Source: Mya arenaria
Taxonomy: Eukaryota > Mollusca > Bivalvia > Myida > Myidae
Assembly (NCBI RefSeq): GCF_026914265.1
Contig: NC_069124.1
Span: forward strand, 16,017,088-16,081,087
Direction of reading: 5' to 3'
DNA: 64,000 bases
Shown: positions 1-13,800 of the stretch, one piece after another
Layout of the letters: every line of letters starts with the position of its first letter
How positions within the stretch are numbered: position 1 is the stretch's first letter
The notes under the pieces: model-generated
What the model was told of the DNA's origin: nothing
The model's input: the letters and a program-made list of their open reading frames with translations, nothing else
Databases searched by the model: none
Translations under genes and position numbers: made by a program

Positions 1-1965
1 AGCCTGTCTTATATCCTCACATGTGACTCCAGTAGACATTGCAGAAGGTCGAGTAATAATTTTCCAAATACAGTTAGTATCTTCATTAAAGCTTTAATAG
101 CTTAACATGTATAAAGTAAATGATAGAGCCGATTTTTAGAAAAATAGTGAAAATGAGACGCAATTGAATGGCTTAAACGCGGCTATTGCGTACACTGTGA
201 AATTGGATTTTTTGAAAATGGTGAATCAATATTTGCACTATTGCGTATAACATTGAGTTAGCTATAGACTTGGGATATCACGTAATTATACGCTGATTTT
301 GTTAACATAAATTAACATATCGATTTGTTTCTGAGTTGTTTGTTATAAAACGAAAAGTAAAAAATTGGCATAGCTGGAACATGAGAATGGAAGTATCCTT
401 TAGTATGATTTTATTGTAAATGCTGTTGAATGCGTTATAAGGTTCAATTTGAAAAAAAAAAATGAAAGTCATTATTAAGTGCTTCCTTTTTGTTATACTT
501 AAATGCAATTGAATGATGGGACGCGATCTTAACGTGAAATCCATCTAGCGAGGTAGATCTTCCTGAAAGATTCCAAGCGTTCATACTGTATTAATTTAGT
601 TTGGACTACAATTGACGAGCAATGAACACGACGAATAACACAAAATTAAGAATAATGACAAGTAGCAAATCATCATGCCGTATGGTTTTTTCATCATTTA
701 CCTAATATTTATCCTTTCAAAATTGCTGCATCCTTTCATGCGCTTGTTTGTAGAAAACATATGAAAAAGTGCTTCATTAATCCAACCTTTCGTTAATTAA
801 GGTTCACGATTAAATTATATTATACTGTATTCCAAATTTCGATTTATCAAAAGCATGTCAAAGATACACAATTTTAAAGTCTAATAAATACAAAAGAGGG
901 AATTACCCAATCGTCAGTTGTTATAAAAAAAAAACCTGTTTAGTATGACAAGGCCAGGACCTAAGAGACACATACGTACAAACACCACAAACAGAATATA
1001 GCTTTATCAATAAATGATTCAACTGCCTTTGAACGGTCGGTGAAACACAAATTCACTGGAACAAGCGTATATTGGGGGATTAGATTAGTGTATATGCGTA
1101 GAACATCAGACTTGTCTCAAATTTTATCGAGCATTTCAAAATTAAAAATAGAAGTCACATCGGAGCTTGCATCAACTTGAGTTTAATGCATCAAAGTACA
1201 TACCAGGCGGAAAAACAAAATGAGAATAGAATAAAACAACAATTACAAATATAAGCTGTCGATTGTTCTTTGAATTTAACTTTACGAATAGTCTGCTATA
1301 AGTAATGCACATGCGCTAGCACATAGTACACATGATTTATTTACAGTATTAATGTTACCGTATTTTTTGCTCGTATGCTTTTTTATTTCATGCACTCTGT
1401 TTAATTGTATTCATACTTATTATATGAATCGGCATCATCCTTTGAAATTAGACAATTCTTAGATTCTTAGGCTAAAGGAATAAATAATGTGTGTTTTTTA
1501 TTTCACTGCCAAAATATAAAGTGTATAAAGCTTGAAATTACTAGTGTATTATAAAGTTTTGTCTAAATAGAACTTCTTTATGTTTCGAAGGAACAACGTC
1601 GTCATTTTGTCCCATGCAAGAAAATACCGAAAATGTACACTAAAAGGAGGAAATATAACGAAATTTTTCTGCTTGCATTTAACAAAAATATGGTATGGTG
1701 CAGAATATTAGGGCAGGTCTTCAAACCGAAAGCGAATAAATTATTTGGTTACGCCTCATTAAACAGGTTCCATAAATCTAGCACAAGAAGAAACCGATAC
1801 ATTTTAAATTATTGCCAATGACATCGCTATCAGCTTTTCCCATTTATTGCAATAAAAGCAGATTTCAGAGCATTTAAAAGTAGCAGATTAATGGATCGTC
1901 TCTTTGCATACATTTTGAATACATTAATTAGATGGTAGATATACATAACGTCTCTTTGCATATAC

Positions 1966-1968
<3 letters not shown>
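1..1968. other. No gene seen
   Basis: AT-rich sequence with only short unsupported open frames and no recognised domain. Confidence 0.5.

Positions 1969-2053
<85 letters not shown>
1969..2053. repeat. AT dinucleotide microsatellite
   Basis: About 42 AT units. The flanks (gatggtagat, gatggcagatta) resemble units of the 52-bp repeat just downstream, so the run probably grew inside an old unit. Confidence 0.97.
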
Positions 2054-2056
<3 letters not shown>

Positions 2057-2403
2057 TATCTAGATGGCAGATTAACACATCGTATACTTGCATATATATA
2101 TATATAGGAAACATTATTAAGATGATAACAATTCAAAGGTTCTTCTGAATAACAGTACATGTCACCCTTTAAACGTGAGTAATAACTTAACAGTTTTTCG
2201 TATTATCTTAGGTAGACTGTATGTTATTAAATTTCGTATGTCTTTAGAGAAATATTGAAACATGTCATATGCTTTACTCAATATAAGAGTTCCCTTCATC
2301 TGCTAATATGTCATTGAGTTATAGAACACAATCAAAATAACATAATGTTTGGTCCAGCAAGATGCGTATTACAATCTATATTCATTCTCGTGGACACCAA
2401 CAA

Positions 2404-2766
2404 ATATATATAGGATAAATTTTTAAGATGGCAGATTTACGTATCTTATCTTCGCATATATATAGGATACATTATCAAGATGGCAGATGTAGTCATCATA
2501 TCTTCGCATATATATAGGATACATTATCAAGATGGCAGATGTAGTCATCATATCTTCGCATATATATAGGATATATTATCTAGATGGCAGATGTAGTCAT
2601 CATATCTTCGCATATATATAGGATATATTATCTAGATGGCAGATGTAGTCATCATATCTTCGCATATATATAGGATACATTATCTAGATGGCAGATGTAG
2701 TCATCATATCTTCGCATATATATAGGATATATTATCTAGATTGCAGATGTAGATAACATATCATAA
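2404..2766. repeat. 52-bp tandem repeat, about 7 copies
   Basis: Units begin near ggatac/ggatat at 2465, 2517, 2569, 2621 and so on, exactly 52 apart, with core gatggcagatgtagtcatca. The first and last units are more diverged. A lone diverged unit lies at 4794-4848. Confidence 0.93.
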
Positions 2767-4319
2767 ACGTTCTGTTTTAAAAATTTATTTCAGAATATTT
2801 AAACATCTCTATTATTGTATTATATATATATTTTTAAGAACAGATTTCAACTCGACATCAAACAAATTCATCGTGAAATTTGCTCAACCGCTTAACATTA
2901 TAACCTTTGTTGCCAACGTTCTACTAAAAGTCAAATCCCTTTGTGCTGCTGTTCAGCCTTTACCTGTAAGTATTAAAAGCTTACCTAATCAAAATTACAT
3001 CCAAATGTTGCAAAATCCATCGGTATACACAGAATATATATTATCCCATAGAAGTCCACTTAACCATCATATCTGTGTCGAATAACTTAAACAAGGTGCA
3101 TTTGTGGAGTATCGGTGTTTGATATAACGTTCTTATGCTGGATGACTTTTATGTGCCCTTTAAGTCATGCCAGTTTAAAACACATAAATGCAATGGGATC
3201 TGCATGGACAAATGCACTAGCCAACACCCAATTATGCACTTTTAATAACTCAAGACCCATAGAATAGTAATGAAACGATTATCGAGTACAATCGATAAAT
3301 CGTCGCTGACAATGCTATATCGGCGCAATCGATAGGGGTTGTCCAAAATCGATGTCGCTAATGCTACTTCCGGTAACTACGTATTATTTTTTTTGTGTGT
3401 GGTAAAAGTCGAGTAAATGTAAAATTTTCTTTCAGGTAAATTCTCGTTGAGTTCAAGGGAACAAAATGCGGTGAATGTAAACAGACCCTTAGCGGGCATA
3501 GCCTAACGAAATAACGGACACAATTTACATAACTATTAATATACCATTATCAATTATTGATAGGGCTACCGCGTTGGAATAATTCAGACAAATATAGTTC
3601 ACAATGGTGGGGATGGCTACGCCCCTTACCCCTTGTTGCGTTTTAGAAGATATGTCAGTTCAATATTTTTGTTACAATTTGCTTCAGAGGAATGAGATCC
3701 GCTCCATACTATCGGAACAACTTTTGACTTGTCAGTAATATATGTAAAGGGAAATAACTCCATGATAACAAAGCTCCAAATTTCTCAAAGATCTTCAGTC
3801 CCTTACTAACAGGATCAGGCGCAGTATAGTTTATTTGATGTTAATTATGAATTGTGCTATGTTCTCCCTTTAGAGAAGTTTAATACTTTTGAAGAAAAAA
3901 CGTTTTAAGATTATCATGATAATCCATTTCTTTTCTTTTTTGTTAAATCAAGTTTACTTGAACTATTATGTATTTCTTTAAAATCCAGACGACCGGAAAG
4001 CCATATCTCAAGTTCAAGCATTCGTCAATGGTGATTTTAAAATAATAAATTTACTAACCTTGAAGAAGAGTCGATGTCCGTCCCAGTTTCAGTACAAACG
4101 TTACTTGTATATTATTATTATTATTATCATTTGATATTTGTGTTCTTGTTTTGATGTACCATAATTGGATAAACATCGTGAGTCTGTGAATATTACATTT
4201 GATCAGTTTAAAATTTACGTCGTGAGGAATGTTTAGAGTGATTTTTAATATTTAGAAATAAATACACGAGTTACCATCTGGGATGTACATATACATTTCA
4301 AATTTTAGGTCAATACAAT
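2767..4319. other. No gene seen
   Basis: Intergenic AT-rich sequence. The open frame at 2873-3085 shows no recognisable family. Confidence 0.45.
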
Positions 4320-4611
4320 AGGTCCCTTAGTGGTTCAGTGGAAGTTGTTCGTATATTTTTGAATAATATTATTTAATAAATGTAGTGTTTCCACGTGTAT
4401 TTGTATATATACGTGTAAATTGATTGCTAGCACAGTGTATCATTGCAAACATAATAAAGATTCCCAAGAGTTAAGTAGTACAGTTTAACTGCTCAATTGA
4501 AATTTCAACGCGATCTACTTGCAGCCTAGTTAAGATGTAATTTTTTTGACATTGTGAACAGTCCATAAACATCCGAGTTTTCTATAGAAAAATGCCGAGG
4601 AGTTCCAAATG
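4320..4611 (-). mobile_element. Truncated hAT-like MITE (copy of 46700-47040)
   Basis: Read on the minus strand it matches the element at 46.7 kb over most of its length: catttggaactcctcggc, gctgcaagtagatcgcgt, cttaactcttgggaatct and acgaacaacttc. The terminal repeat is kept at 4611 but lost at the 4320 end. Confidence 0.8.
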
Positions 4612-6278
4612 AATTGATTATTTTTATTGCCATCGACCCCATTTCTAAAACGACAGGTAATCGCGTATGGGTATGTATTTAACGGTCGAATCTAGTTTTT
4701 GCTATATATATACACATTGAAAGCTTTGAAAAAACCCTCTTCAGAAACCATTGAATAAATTATTTTATTTATCTAAAGAAATATATAAGATATATATAAA
4801 TATGAAAGATTTTCTAGAAGGCAGATTTACAAATCGTATACTCGCAATGTAACAGGCGTTAAAAAGTTGCCAAATTCTACCGATATCCACAGGGCTTCTA
4901 GGGCATTTTTGTTGATAAGTAACAACAGCTGTTTGCATGCGAGAGCTAGCTTTTCATGTTTATTTTGATGCGAAATATCATGATATAAAAAAACTATATA
5001 AAAATCAAATCTGAGCTGTTTGGGGTGATTATCTTATTATCTTATAATATTAAAATAAATGGCAATTTTATGTATTTAGTGTTTACTTTAAATGGCTTTC
5101 ATATCAGTGACAATTTAAACACATGTCAAATATTATATATCTTAAGAATATACTTTTAGGGCGATGATATTTTTTATAATTACTTGTCTTGACGGTAATG
5201 AAAAAAAGACTGATTAAACTGTAGTACTTTATTGTCTTTCAAATTAATTATTTACAACATAATACATATATAAGAAGACATAATAAAATCAGTATGCTGA
5301 CCTTGAAACCTGGTTCGACGTATTGAAACAGAAACAGCTTCGGCATAAGATTGTCCAATTAAGCAAAATCTGTGTTTGAATGTATAATCAAAAACAAATT
5401 TTCATTATTCCTTTGCATGTTTTTTTCAGCGATTGTAATCTTGTTAATTGTGCCCAAGACTGAAAGGATCGGTATAATTATTTATCTACATAAAAAATGC
5501 ATATCAAATAAAACGTACAAAATGAATTTTATTTTCAACAAAAAACAACAACTTTAAAGTATATGTCAATCAATTTTACCCTTGAGCTTACTAGTACAAG
5601 TGTTCATTTAGCCTATCATTTGTGAAGAACTCTTTAACAAACGCTTATTTTTAGAATACTCTTCAAACATTAGTTAGCCCGTGCAAAAAAAGATGTCAAA
5701 AGGAGCATTGTAAAACTAACACAGCACTTATGAAATACATTAACAGTTAGAACTTGTGTTTGTTTTTCATTATTTACATCCCAGTGAAATTGCGTTTATG
5801 TGATTTTTCTTCAATATAGAGGAATACACATACAGGTAGAAGAGTGGAAATGAAAAGGTGTTAAGCGAGTATATGACCTCACATCAATAGTGTTTGACAT
5901 GTGAGGCTGAAGGTTATGTCAGTGATAAGATGTTACAAGCTCCAGGCACGAGAAAAAGTGTCTTCCGGAAGGCTTATAGTGGCCTTTATAATAAGGCTAA
6001 TGTATGACCGAGAAAATTTAATCGCGGAGGATTAACCATTTATTAACGCTTGAATATTTATGCATATCATTTATAGGCTGCAATAAAACGGATCTATAAC
6101 ACTGTCAGATCAATGTGAAACATATGGGAATAAACTGTTTTGTAAGACCTTAGAGATTTGCATAAAAGTGGAACATTACAGTATGAAAAGCACTTCACTT
6201 ACCTAGAAAAGTGCGGTATTATAAATAAAGTCTTTAAAACCAGCAAATAACGGTGCAAAATATGGACTAATATAAAGG
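4612..6278. other. Upstream region of gene A
   Basis: Contains one stray 52-bp repeat unit (4794-4848). No promoter or 5' UTR exon could be placed with confidence. Confidence 0.5.
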
Positions 6279-6395
6279 ATGGGTACAATTTCTCATTTCA
6301 TGCCATTTGTTCTGGGTCTGGTTTCTATGACTTCAATAGCAGAGGGAGATCGAGAGCCGCCTACTGAACAACGCTTGCATCAGTTCCTGCTGCAG
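6279..6395 (+). CDS. Gene A exon 1: start codon and leader peptide
   Basis: The ATG at 6279 opens a 39-residue exon with a hydrophobic leader (FVLGLV) and then [14 protein letters not shown], followed by a gtatat donor at 6396. The FLLQ ending is nearly the same in gene C exon 1, which supports both the start and the splice site. The intron falls between codons. Confidence 0.88.
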
Positions 6396-7718
6396 GTATA
6401 TTCATAGTTGTGTACGATGTCAAGCGCATAGGCTGTAGTACCGGACAGTGATTATAAAACAATCATGGACGCAAACAAATACGACCAGATATTTCTCAAT
6501 CTTTATAAGCTCATATATAGATAATATAATGAATATAATTTATTCTTGTCATGTATAATTATCACAACTATATGTGTGTGAAATGCAGTTTGCGAAAGCA
6601 AGGCCACATGCGAAAATGGCGTTTGGTGTTAAATCACTTTTTTCTTCAACGCACTGATCTCTAAGGAGTGACATGCCAAGAAATATTATCCAATTTTCGA
6701 TTAAGAAGGAAACCCTCGTATGCAGTGGAAATTCCTGCATATACCTGGCATATGCATACTGTTCCAGTGAATGGTTTTGTGATTCTCCGGTCAACTTTTA
6801 TCAGTTATCTGCTAACAGCTAAATCATCGAAATTTAATGGCCATTACGCCCAGCATGAATTGCATGGGAGCAATGAGTTTGGTCAGTTTTTGGAATAGTG
6901 CATGATTCTTAGGTTTAACGCTTTATCTCAATTTGTATATTTCGATACTTGTCAAACATTAAACAAATATTTCAATAATAGTTGATAATAACGAATATAG
7001 ACATGATTTTCTGAAATATAATTAAGCTGAGTATTAAATCTTTGAAACTGTTTATAAACTATCTCCTTGACAACAGTATTTAACTCTTAACCACATATTT
7101 CAGTTAAGTTTAAAGATTGAAAAAATAAAGTGCAAAATAATGTAACTAACTATATTTCTTCACTCGCAACATCTAAATGTATTAATATAGCGCCTTAAGC
7201 TTAGATTGTGTCGATAAATTTAACAACTTGATTACGGTATTGTTGAATAAGAGGCTATTAGAATTTGGCCCTCGTAAGGATGTATTTAAACCCAAATAGA
7301 ATCACGGCCCAGTCATTATTCTTTACGGGTCAAACTTTATCGACTACCGGGTTGGTTGTCCGGTTAGCGCAACCGCGTCTCACCTAGGCGACCAAGACTC
7401 AAACCCCGGGTTGGGCGCATGTGATTTGGTTTGTGGTCACCAAGCCGGACAGGTGGGTTTTCTACGGGTTTTCCGTTTTCCACCACAACACAAGACCACG
7501 CTCTCGCGTAAAATCGTGCAAACGAGAGTAATTAATATAATGTTGTAGTAACTTTTTTCACAATCGTTGAAAACTAAATATGTTTAAACTAATATTTTGA
7601 CTCCTGTACACGAAATAAAAGGATACCGCGGAGTCGTTTTTCTGTGGATGTCGAAAATCTGCGAAAAATAATTGTTGTTTTTACTTCGTCCCTTCATCAT
7701 TATGAATAAATAAATCAA

Positions 7719-7809
<91 letters not shown>

Positions 7810-10800
7810 ACTAAAGGTCTTCGCATTGATACAAAACGTAGTCCCTTCATCCACAACTTCATATAGTTAATTATCTCGAGATTAGCAGCAGCAATAGTAG
7901 TTATTGGATAGTTAGTAGTTGGAGTAGTAGCTGATGCTGTAGAAGTCTCAACAACAACAACAGTACCAACAGCAGCGACAGTGGTTTCAGGGAAAGCAGC
8001 ATCATCACATTATTGGTGGTGGTGGTGGTGGTGGTGGTGGTGGTGGCGGAGGTGTTGTGGCGGTGGTGGTGACAGTGGCAATAGCGTTAGCAGTAGTGGT
8101 AGTATTAACAGCAAAAGCTGCAGCATTACCAGCTGTATTACTAGGACTTGAGAGCACTATTGACCAAACATGTTGACCTTATATATTTATTTAAACTTCA
8201 ACAGAACATAGTTGGTTCTGTTTGGGGTTATATACCTTTTTACAGACACGATCGTGTGGAGTCATTTTATTATTTTAAAAGGGGGGGGGGAAGGGGTCGG
8301 TCAATATTTTACAGAAAAGGAGTCACTCAAGAATAATGATTTTATGTGGGTCAAAAATACAGTGGAAAATGAAGCTTTTAAAATGAATAATTAAAAGAGT
8401 GTTTGTTTTTTTAAAATGCGAAATCGATCAATCTGCCATTGTAAAATCAATATCTATACGCTTGTTAAGCATACCCCTAAATACAATTTGACCTATGAAA
8501 CGACCGATTCATATATAATGCAATATAGGTTACATTTACATTCCAAATAAAACGGTTGTTAGCATACCATTTTCATTACCAGCTTACCATTATGTCTAAA
8601 ACTATTTAATGTTACTCATTAAAAAAAAAACTACACATTTTTTTTTAAAAAATTGTATTAAGTTTAACTTGTCAATAATTATGTATAACATTTCTTCCAA
8701 ATCTTGACCCAAACCGCAGCAATTCCCTAGACATGATAACATAAGAAATTGACCTTAGATTCTCGGTCAGTTAGGGGTTAATGTGTAGCTGAAGATGACT
8801 CTCGTGTAGAAATGAAAAGTTGAAAATTTGGCTGGTATATCTTGGCATGAATTTATTTATTTTTTATTATCTCTTGGCTTATTGAAAGCTTAATTAAAAG
8901 AACTGTCACATTTAAGAAATCAGCGTGTTCGAAAAGAAACTTGATTTTCCCATTAGCGTCCTTATCCCCTGTGGCATGTTTTTCGCAGATTGCGTAACAT
9001 AATGTACACATTTAAAAAAGTCAGCGTGTTGGATAATCGTCTTTACTAAGTTAAAACCACTGCCACGTTTTATAAAAAAAAAAAAACTTATGGAAAGTAA
9101 ACATGATTTCTTGCGTAGCGTAATTATCGAAAATTATTTACGAAGATTGCAGCACATAATTATTATGTCTGTTCACTACCCCTGGCCGATACTTCCATCT
9201 ATGGACAGGACCAATGCTATAATACTGGCAAAAAAATAAACATAAGGCTTTAAAAGCTCTCTACAGTATTAATCTAAATCAAATTATATACATTTATAAA
9301 AGGATGAAAATCTGGTGCTTAGATAAACGAAATAAAGATAACTTTTCGCCAAAATTAAACTATAATGATGCACGACGGCATACATAATCAATAAACAGTT
9401 CGCTGATGATGAATGCCTTATTCTAGTGCTATTTAATTGGACTTACTGCCCTGTGTTTAGTTGGCATCCAAAATAACAGGTGTTAGCCACACACAATAGT
9501 TACGAAAGGGCTGTTTTTATTACTGGACATAGTTTGCACTTTATTTTAATATATTATTACACCAATGGACATTCGAGTAAGGGTACAAGCAATAACAAAC
9601 AACAATTACATATAGTATGAAAAGAGTAATGATATATCCACCGATTAATGAAATAAAAATATTATCTAAAACTTCCAAAATGTATCTTAAATAGGCTTTA
9701 CACAAATAGTTTTAATAATTTAGTGTATGTTATGCCTTGGACCTAGTGCCACTAGCCAGGGTATTTCCTTTAAATATGACTAGATTTTACCATGTAGTTT
9801 TGCTATTAAATAAACTTATGTTGATAAAAGATAACTTAATGCAGCTTAAACACTATGTTGAAGACAACTGAAGGCCGTTAATATTAATCCATGTTCTTCT
9901 AATTCAGCGCAACTCCTACAACAAGTTGGTGATGCCAGAGGGCTATACGATTAACGGAACGGCGGACAGCAAGTTGACCGTGAAACTGGGGATGAGACTT
10001 TCACAGTTACTCGATGTGGTGAGTTCTTGATATATGGTGTACAATAATGGTCATAATATATGTGGTTATAGAACATCTAAATTAGGACGCGCACCTTAGC
10101 GTGAATCTCGGATCGAGGCTTTCACAGTTAATCACATGTCGTGATTTGTAGATATATGGTATACAATAATGGTCATAGAAAATCTAAATTAGAATAGGCA
10201 CCTGAATGTGAATCTCGGTTTTAAGCGGCTTCATGTGTAGGGCCACGTTTTGGATATATGGTGTACAGTAATGGTCAAATCAAGTCAAAGAAAATCTAAA
10301 TTAGGATAAAAACCTGACTATTAACCTTGGTATAAAGCTTTCACAGCTCCTAGAACTTGGTGTTGTTTAAAAGTGTGTGTTAATCTTGACAAATTATCGT
10401 TCCCCTTTCTTTTTATCAATATTGTAAACCAAGGGCAAAATATGTATTAAAATGCATTATTTCAATACTGTTATTTATTTTAATTCAATAACGAAGATGA
10501 AATCTAAAGGTAAATACCTAATAATGTAAACGAATATATCTGTTCATCGGTATTATATATACCAGTATGTCATTTCGGGCTTATTTTTCCCCGAAACAGT
10601 CTTTTCAAATTAGCACAAAACGTTCGATCAGTAACAATAATGAACACAAACATTTCAATAATTCAAAAGTGCAAGCGTACACGAATACATATCCAAAACT
10701 CGGAGCTTTAACTCAAACAAATACTGTCTGCTAAAACCTAACGGATTAATAGCTTTACTATACGTGTTGCCAAGAGCGTAACCGTTCTAGGGACACACTT

Positions 10801-13800
10801 TAGACGGATTTATGGTTGAGCTTCAAGAATTATTTCCGCGATATTACTTGGACCGTTGTATATCCCACGAGGAGAGATGAGAGATAATTAAAATTGCAGA
10901 AATAGTACCTTTGTGGCGTCAGTAGTTAGTTGATGTATTTACCTGGAGATGTTGAAAGAACCACTAGAAACACCTATGTCTTATGTTCTTTCACCTGTTA
11001 ACGAGCGTTTAGGGCTTGGTTATTTAATGAATAAGTAATTGCTTATAAAAGGTAACCCCATGCATACAATTGAAAACTACATTTATCAATGTAAAATGTA
11101 GAAATAAATGAACAACGCATATTATGCAACAGTTATTCATTTGTTGGTTTAAAGCAATCAAACTTGTATATGATTTCGAAAGTATTTGTACCATTTGTGC
11201 TACAGCTAAATTCATATAATATTATAAGTTGAAATAATTCGCTCGTATGCACGTTTTCACAATGCTTTGCGATTTGGTTAACCGTTCATAGATTGTATTC
11301 AAATTATTTTTTGGCGATAGATCAACGACCTTTTAATGACTGTATGTGTTTGTTGTTGACCTCATGTCATTGCACTTATTGGTATTCAACAACCGCTACC
11401 GGAAAAAGATTTGTCCATTTTCAACATATAACATTCATTTCTTATCATGTAACATATATTTCTGAGATTATAATATATATCTCTCAACAGTGCATGTGCA
11501 TCTTATCAGGAAAATGAGATTATTTTGACCTTTTTCACAGGGAGAGCACAAGTTGTTTAAAGATTACGTAATTTTAGCATACTCCTGGACTCATCCATAA
11601 ACTACTCGCAGACATTGTAGATCTGTCAATTGCATTAGATAACGTAATTTCCCTCTGACAATTGGATTAAGGATGCATTGTATATGCTCTGCCAAGAATT
11701 TTCGAATGATAATAAGCGATTTATGCTGGAAAACATAATGTTTGATAAGATAGTAAACGAAAATGATAGACAAGTTTATTCTTGGTAAAATACACAAACA
11801 TCCCGTGATGAAATATGTAGATAACAGCCCAGGAGTTCTTTGATAGCAAGTGTTCTTCATTTTTCGAAATTGATATTACACACCGATAGGTTGTCCGTCG
11901 GTATTATGACAAGTAATGCGCGAAATGTTTTCTTGTTAAATTCACACAGATGGTATTTTGATACGTTTGATATAAATTGCCTACGTCGAAACAGAATAAA
12001 AAGAATTAAAGAGAAAAACAATTAACAGTTCCAAACCATAATCTATATACTTTAACAGTTTATTAAACATGTTTATACTACATAAATGAATAGCAAGGGC
12101 ATTACCAGTAGCAGTAAACAAATATATAAGCTATCCCTGCTGTTACCAGAAATCAGGGCAGCCTCATGAATAACCCATATTACACCAACCACTTGAACAA
12201 ATATTGGAGTTTACTACCAATGACATTCAAACAATTTATTTGACAAAAATGTATTTTCCGAGCCTCAAAAAGTGTGTTGTGATTATGATTATTGAACTTA
12301 TGATATAATAGTGAAAACTATGTATACTCAAATTTCATTAAAGACAATAAAGAACAACCAATCTTATGGATATTGCTCGTTAAGCGCATCGCTGATCAAA
12401 AGCCAAATGACACAATACACGAACATTACATCTCGCATGACTTAGCAGATACAGTCCACACAATCATCTATAAAAATACCTATCAGACATGGTGTAACCG
12501 ATTGGGAGGTCAAATCTTTGGAATTTTGCTTGTATGGAGGCCCTGTGTCGGTATTCACCTAATAAGGTTATTTCAACCTCAGTCATTTATACAAATCGCT
12601 AATATCTAAGATAGTTTTTGAATCCGAAATTAAAAAATGAAGTTTGCGATAAAAATAACTAATCGATATGATACATGTAGTTCATTAGTAAATGGAAACC
12701 AATTGTAATTGAATGAGTTGTTACAAAAAATAGTATAAGACAATGGCAGAGACAATGGAAATTATTTTTATATTGTTTTGTAAAAGTCAATCAACGATGA
12801 TAAAACCACAAAAAAGGAGGTCATACATGTGTCTAAAATACGATATACTTGTAATAAAATAAGGTTTGTAAGCATATTCAAAAATTTCAATTGTACATAA
12901 CAGAGGGAGTCATGTCTGTCTAATCCACACTGATCGTCCCTCATTCAAAACCCCGTCAATATCTCAAAAACTGACCTAGCTATTGAAACACAATCAATCA
13001 ATAAGTCCTTGATTTCTTTAAATTCTCAAAATACGGTAAAGATAAGAAATGTTTCGATAATAAATTTATTAGAAAAATGTCAAATTGTTCGCTTTGATCA
13101 TTTCTTGACGGCAAAATAAAATTATCTTACATGTGAAAACTGACCTCACAAGCATGCTTTAAAACGCGTATTTTTGCAATATTATATCGATCTATATTCA
13201 TAAAAAGAATAGAATTAAGCGAATATAATCATGATAATCAAAGTTTCAACATGATATCCTTACAAAAATCTCTTTGAGTTCCTTTAGTAAATTCTGAATT
13301 TAGGTACTATTAAACTGGCAACACACTATTATTTCAATATAATGTCAAAAAACTTTATTGCCATTGACTTAAAGCAAAATGAACATTTTCATTCTCATAA
13401 ATATATTTTAATTTGACTATAAAAGTTTAAAGGAAATCGACTTTGTACAGTTAGGAAATGTTTATGCTGGCACAATACCTCAAACAGGTCGATTTGTCAA
13501 TTTGAATGATTTCTGAATGGCTTGGAATATATTCCAAATGTTCTTTCTTTTGTTAAGCTAGTTTTTATTCGTCGATTTAATCTACAGACTTCCATAAAAT
13601 CAAATTAAAAAGAATTTTGCATCTCTGCTATTTAAATAGTCTCTGCTCGGAGTTCTTCATATATCATATCAGTGTACTGTTCAATATTTACTAAAAGTGA
13701 AAACAAACAATTTCTTTTATCATTGTTTCAGTCCGAGAAAAACCAGATCTTAACAACGAATCTTTGGCTTCGACATGTAAGTACAACAATAAGACTGCCC

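Larger units (their letters stand above)
6396..9907 (+). other. Gene A intron 1
   Basis: The intron runs from the gtatat donor to an attcag acceptor. It contains an interspersed SINE, an AAAT microsatellite and a compound trinucleotide tract, which are listed separately. No other exon-like segment was recognised in it. Confidence 0.85.

Noticed and set aside
1830..2114. Poly Ile-Tyr frame
   Set aside because: Translation of the AT microsatellite.
6268..6281. tataaag as TATA box of gene A
   Set aside because: It lies directly against the ATG, too close for a core promoter; AT-rich sequence makes such matches common.
7356..7430. Possible tRNA gene
   Set aside because: The tRNA-like part continues into a shared ~235-base body also found at 48,070-48,314 with a target duplication, so it is a SINE head. 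No clean cloverleaf was seen.
7584..7862. YLFI repeat frame
   Set aside because: Translation of the AAAT microsatellite.
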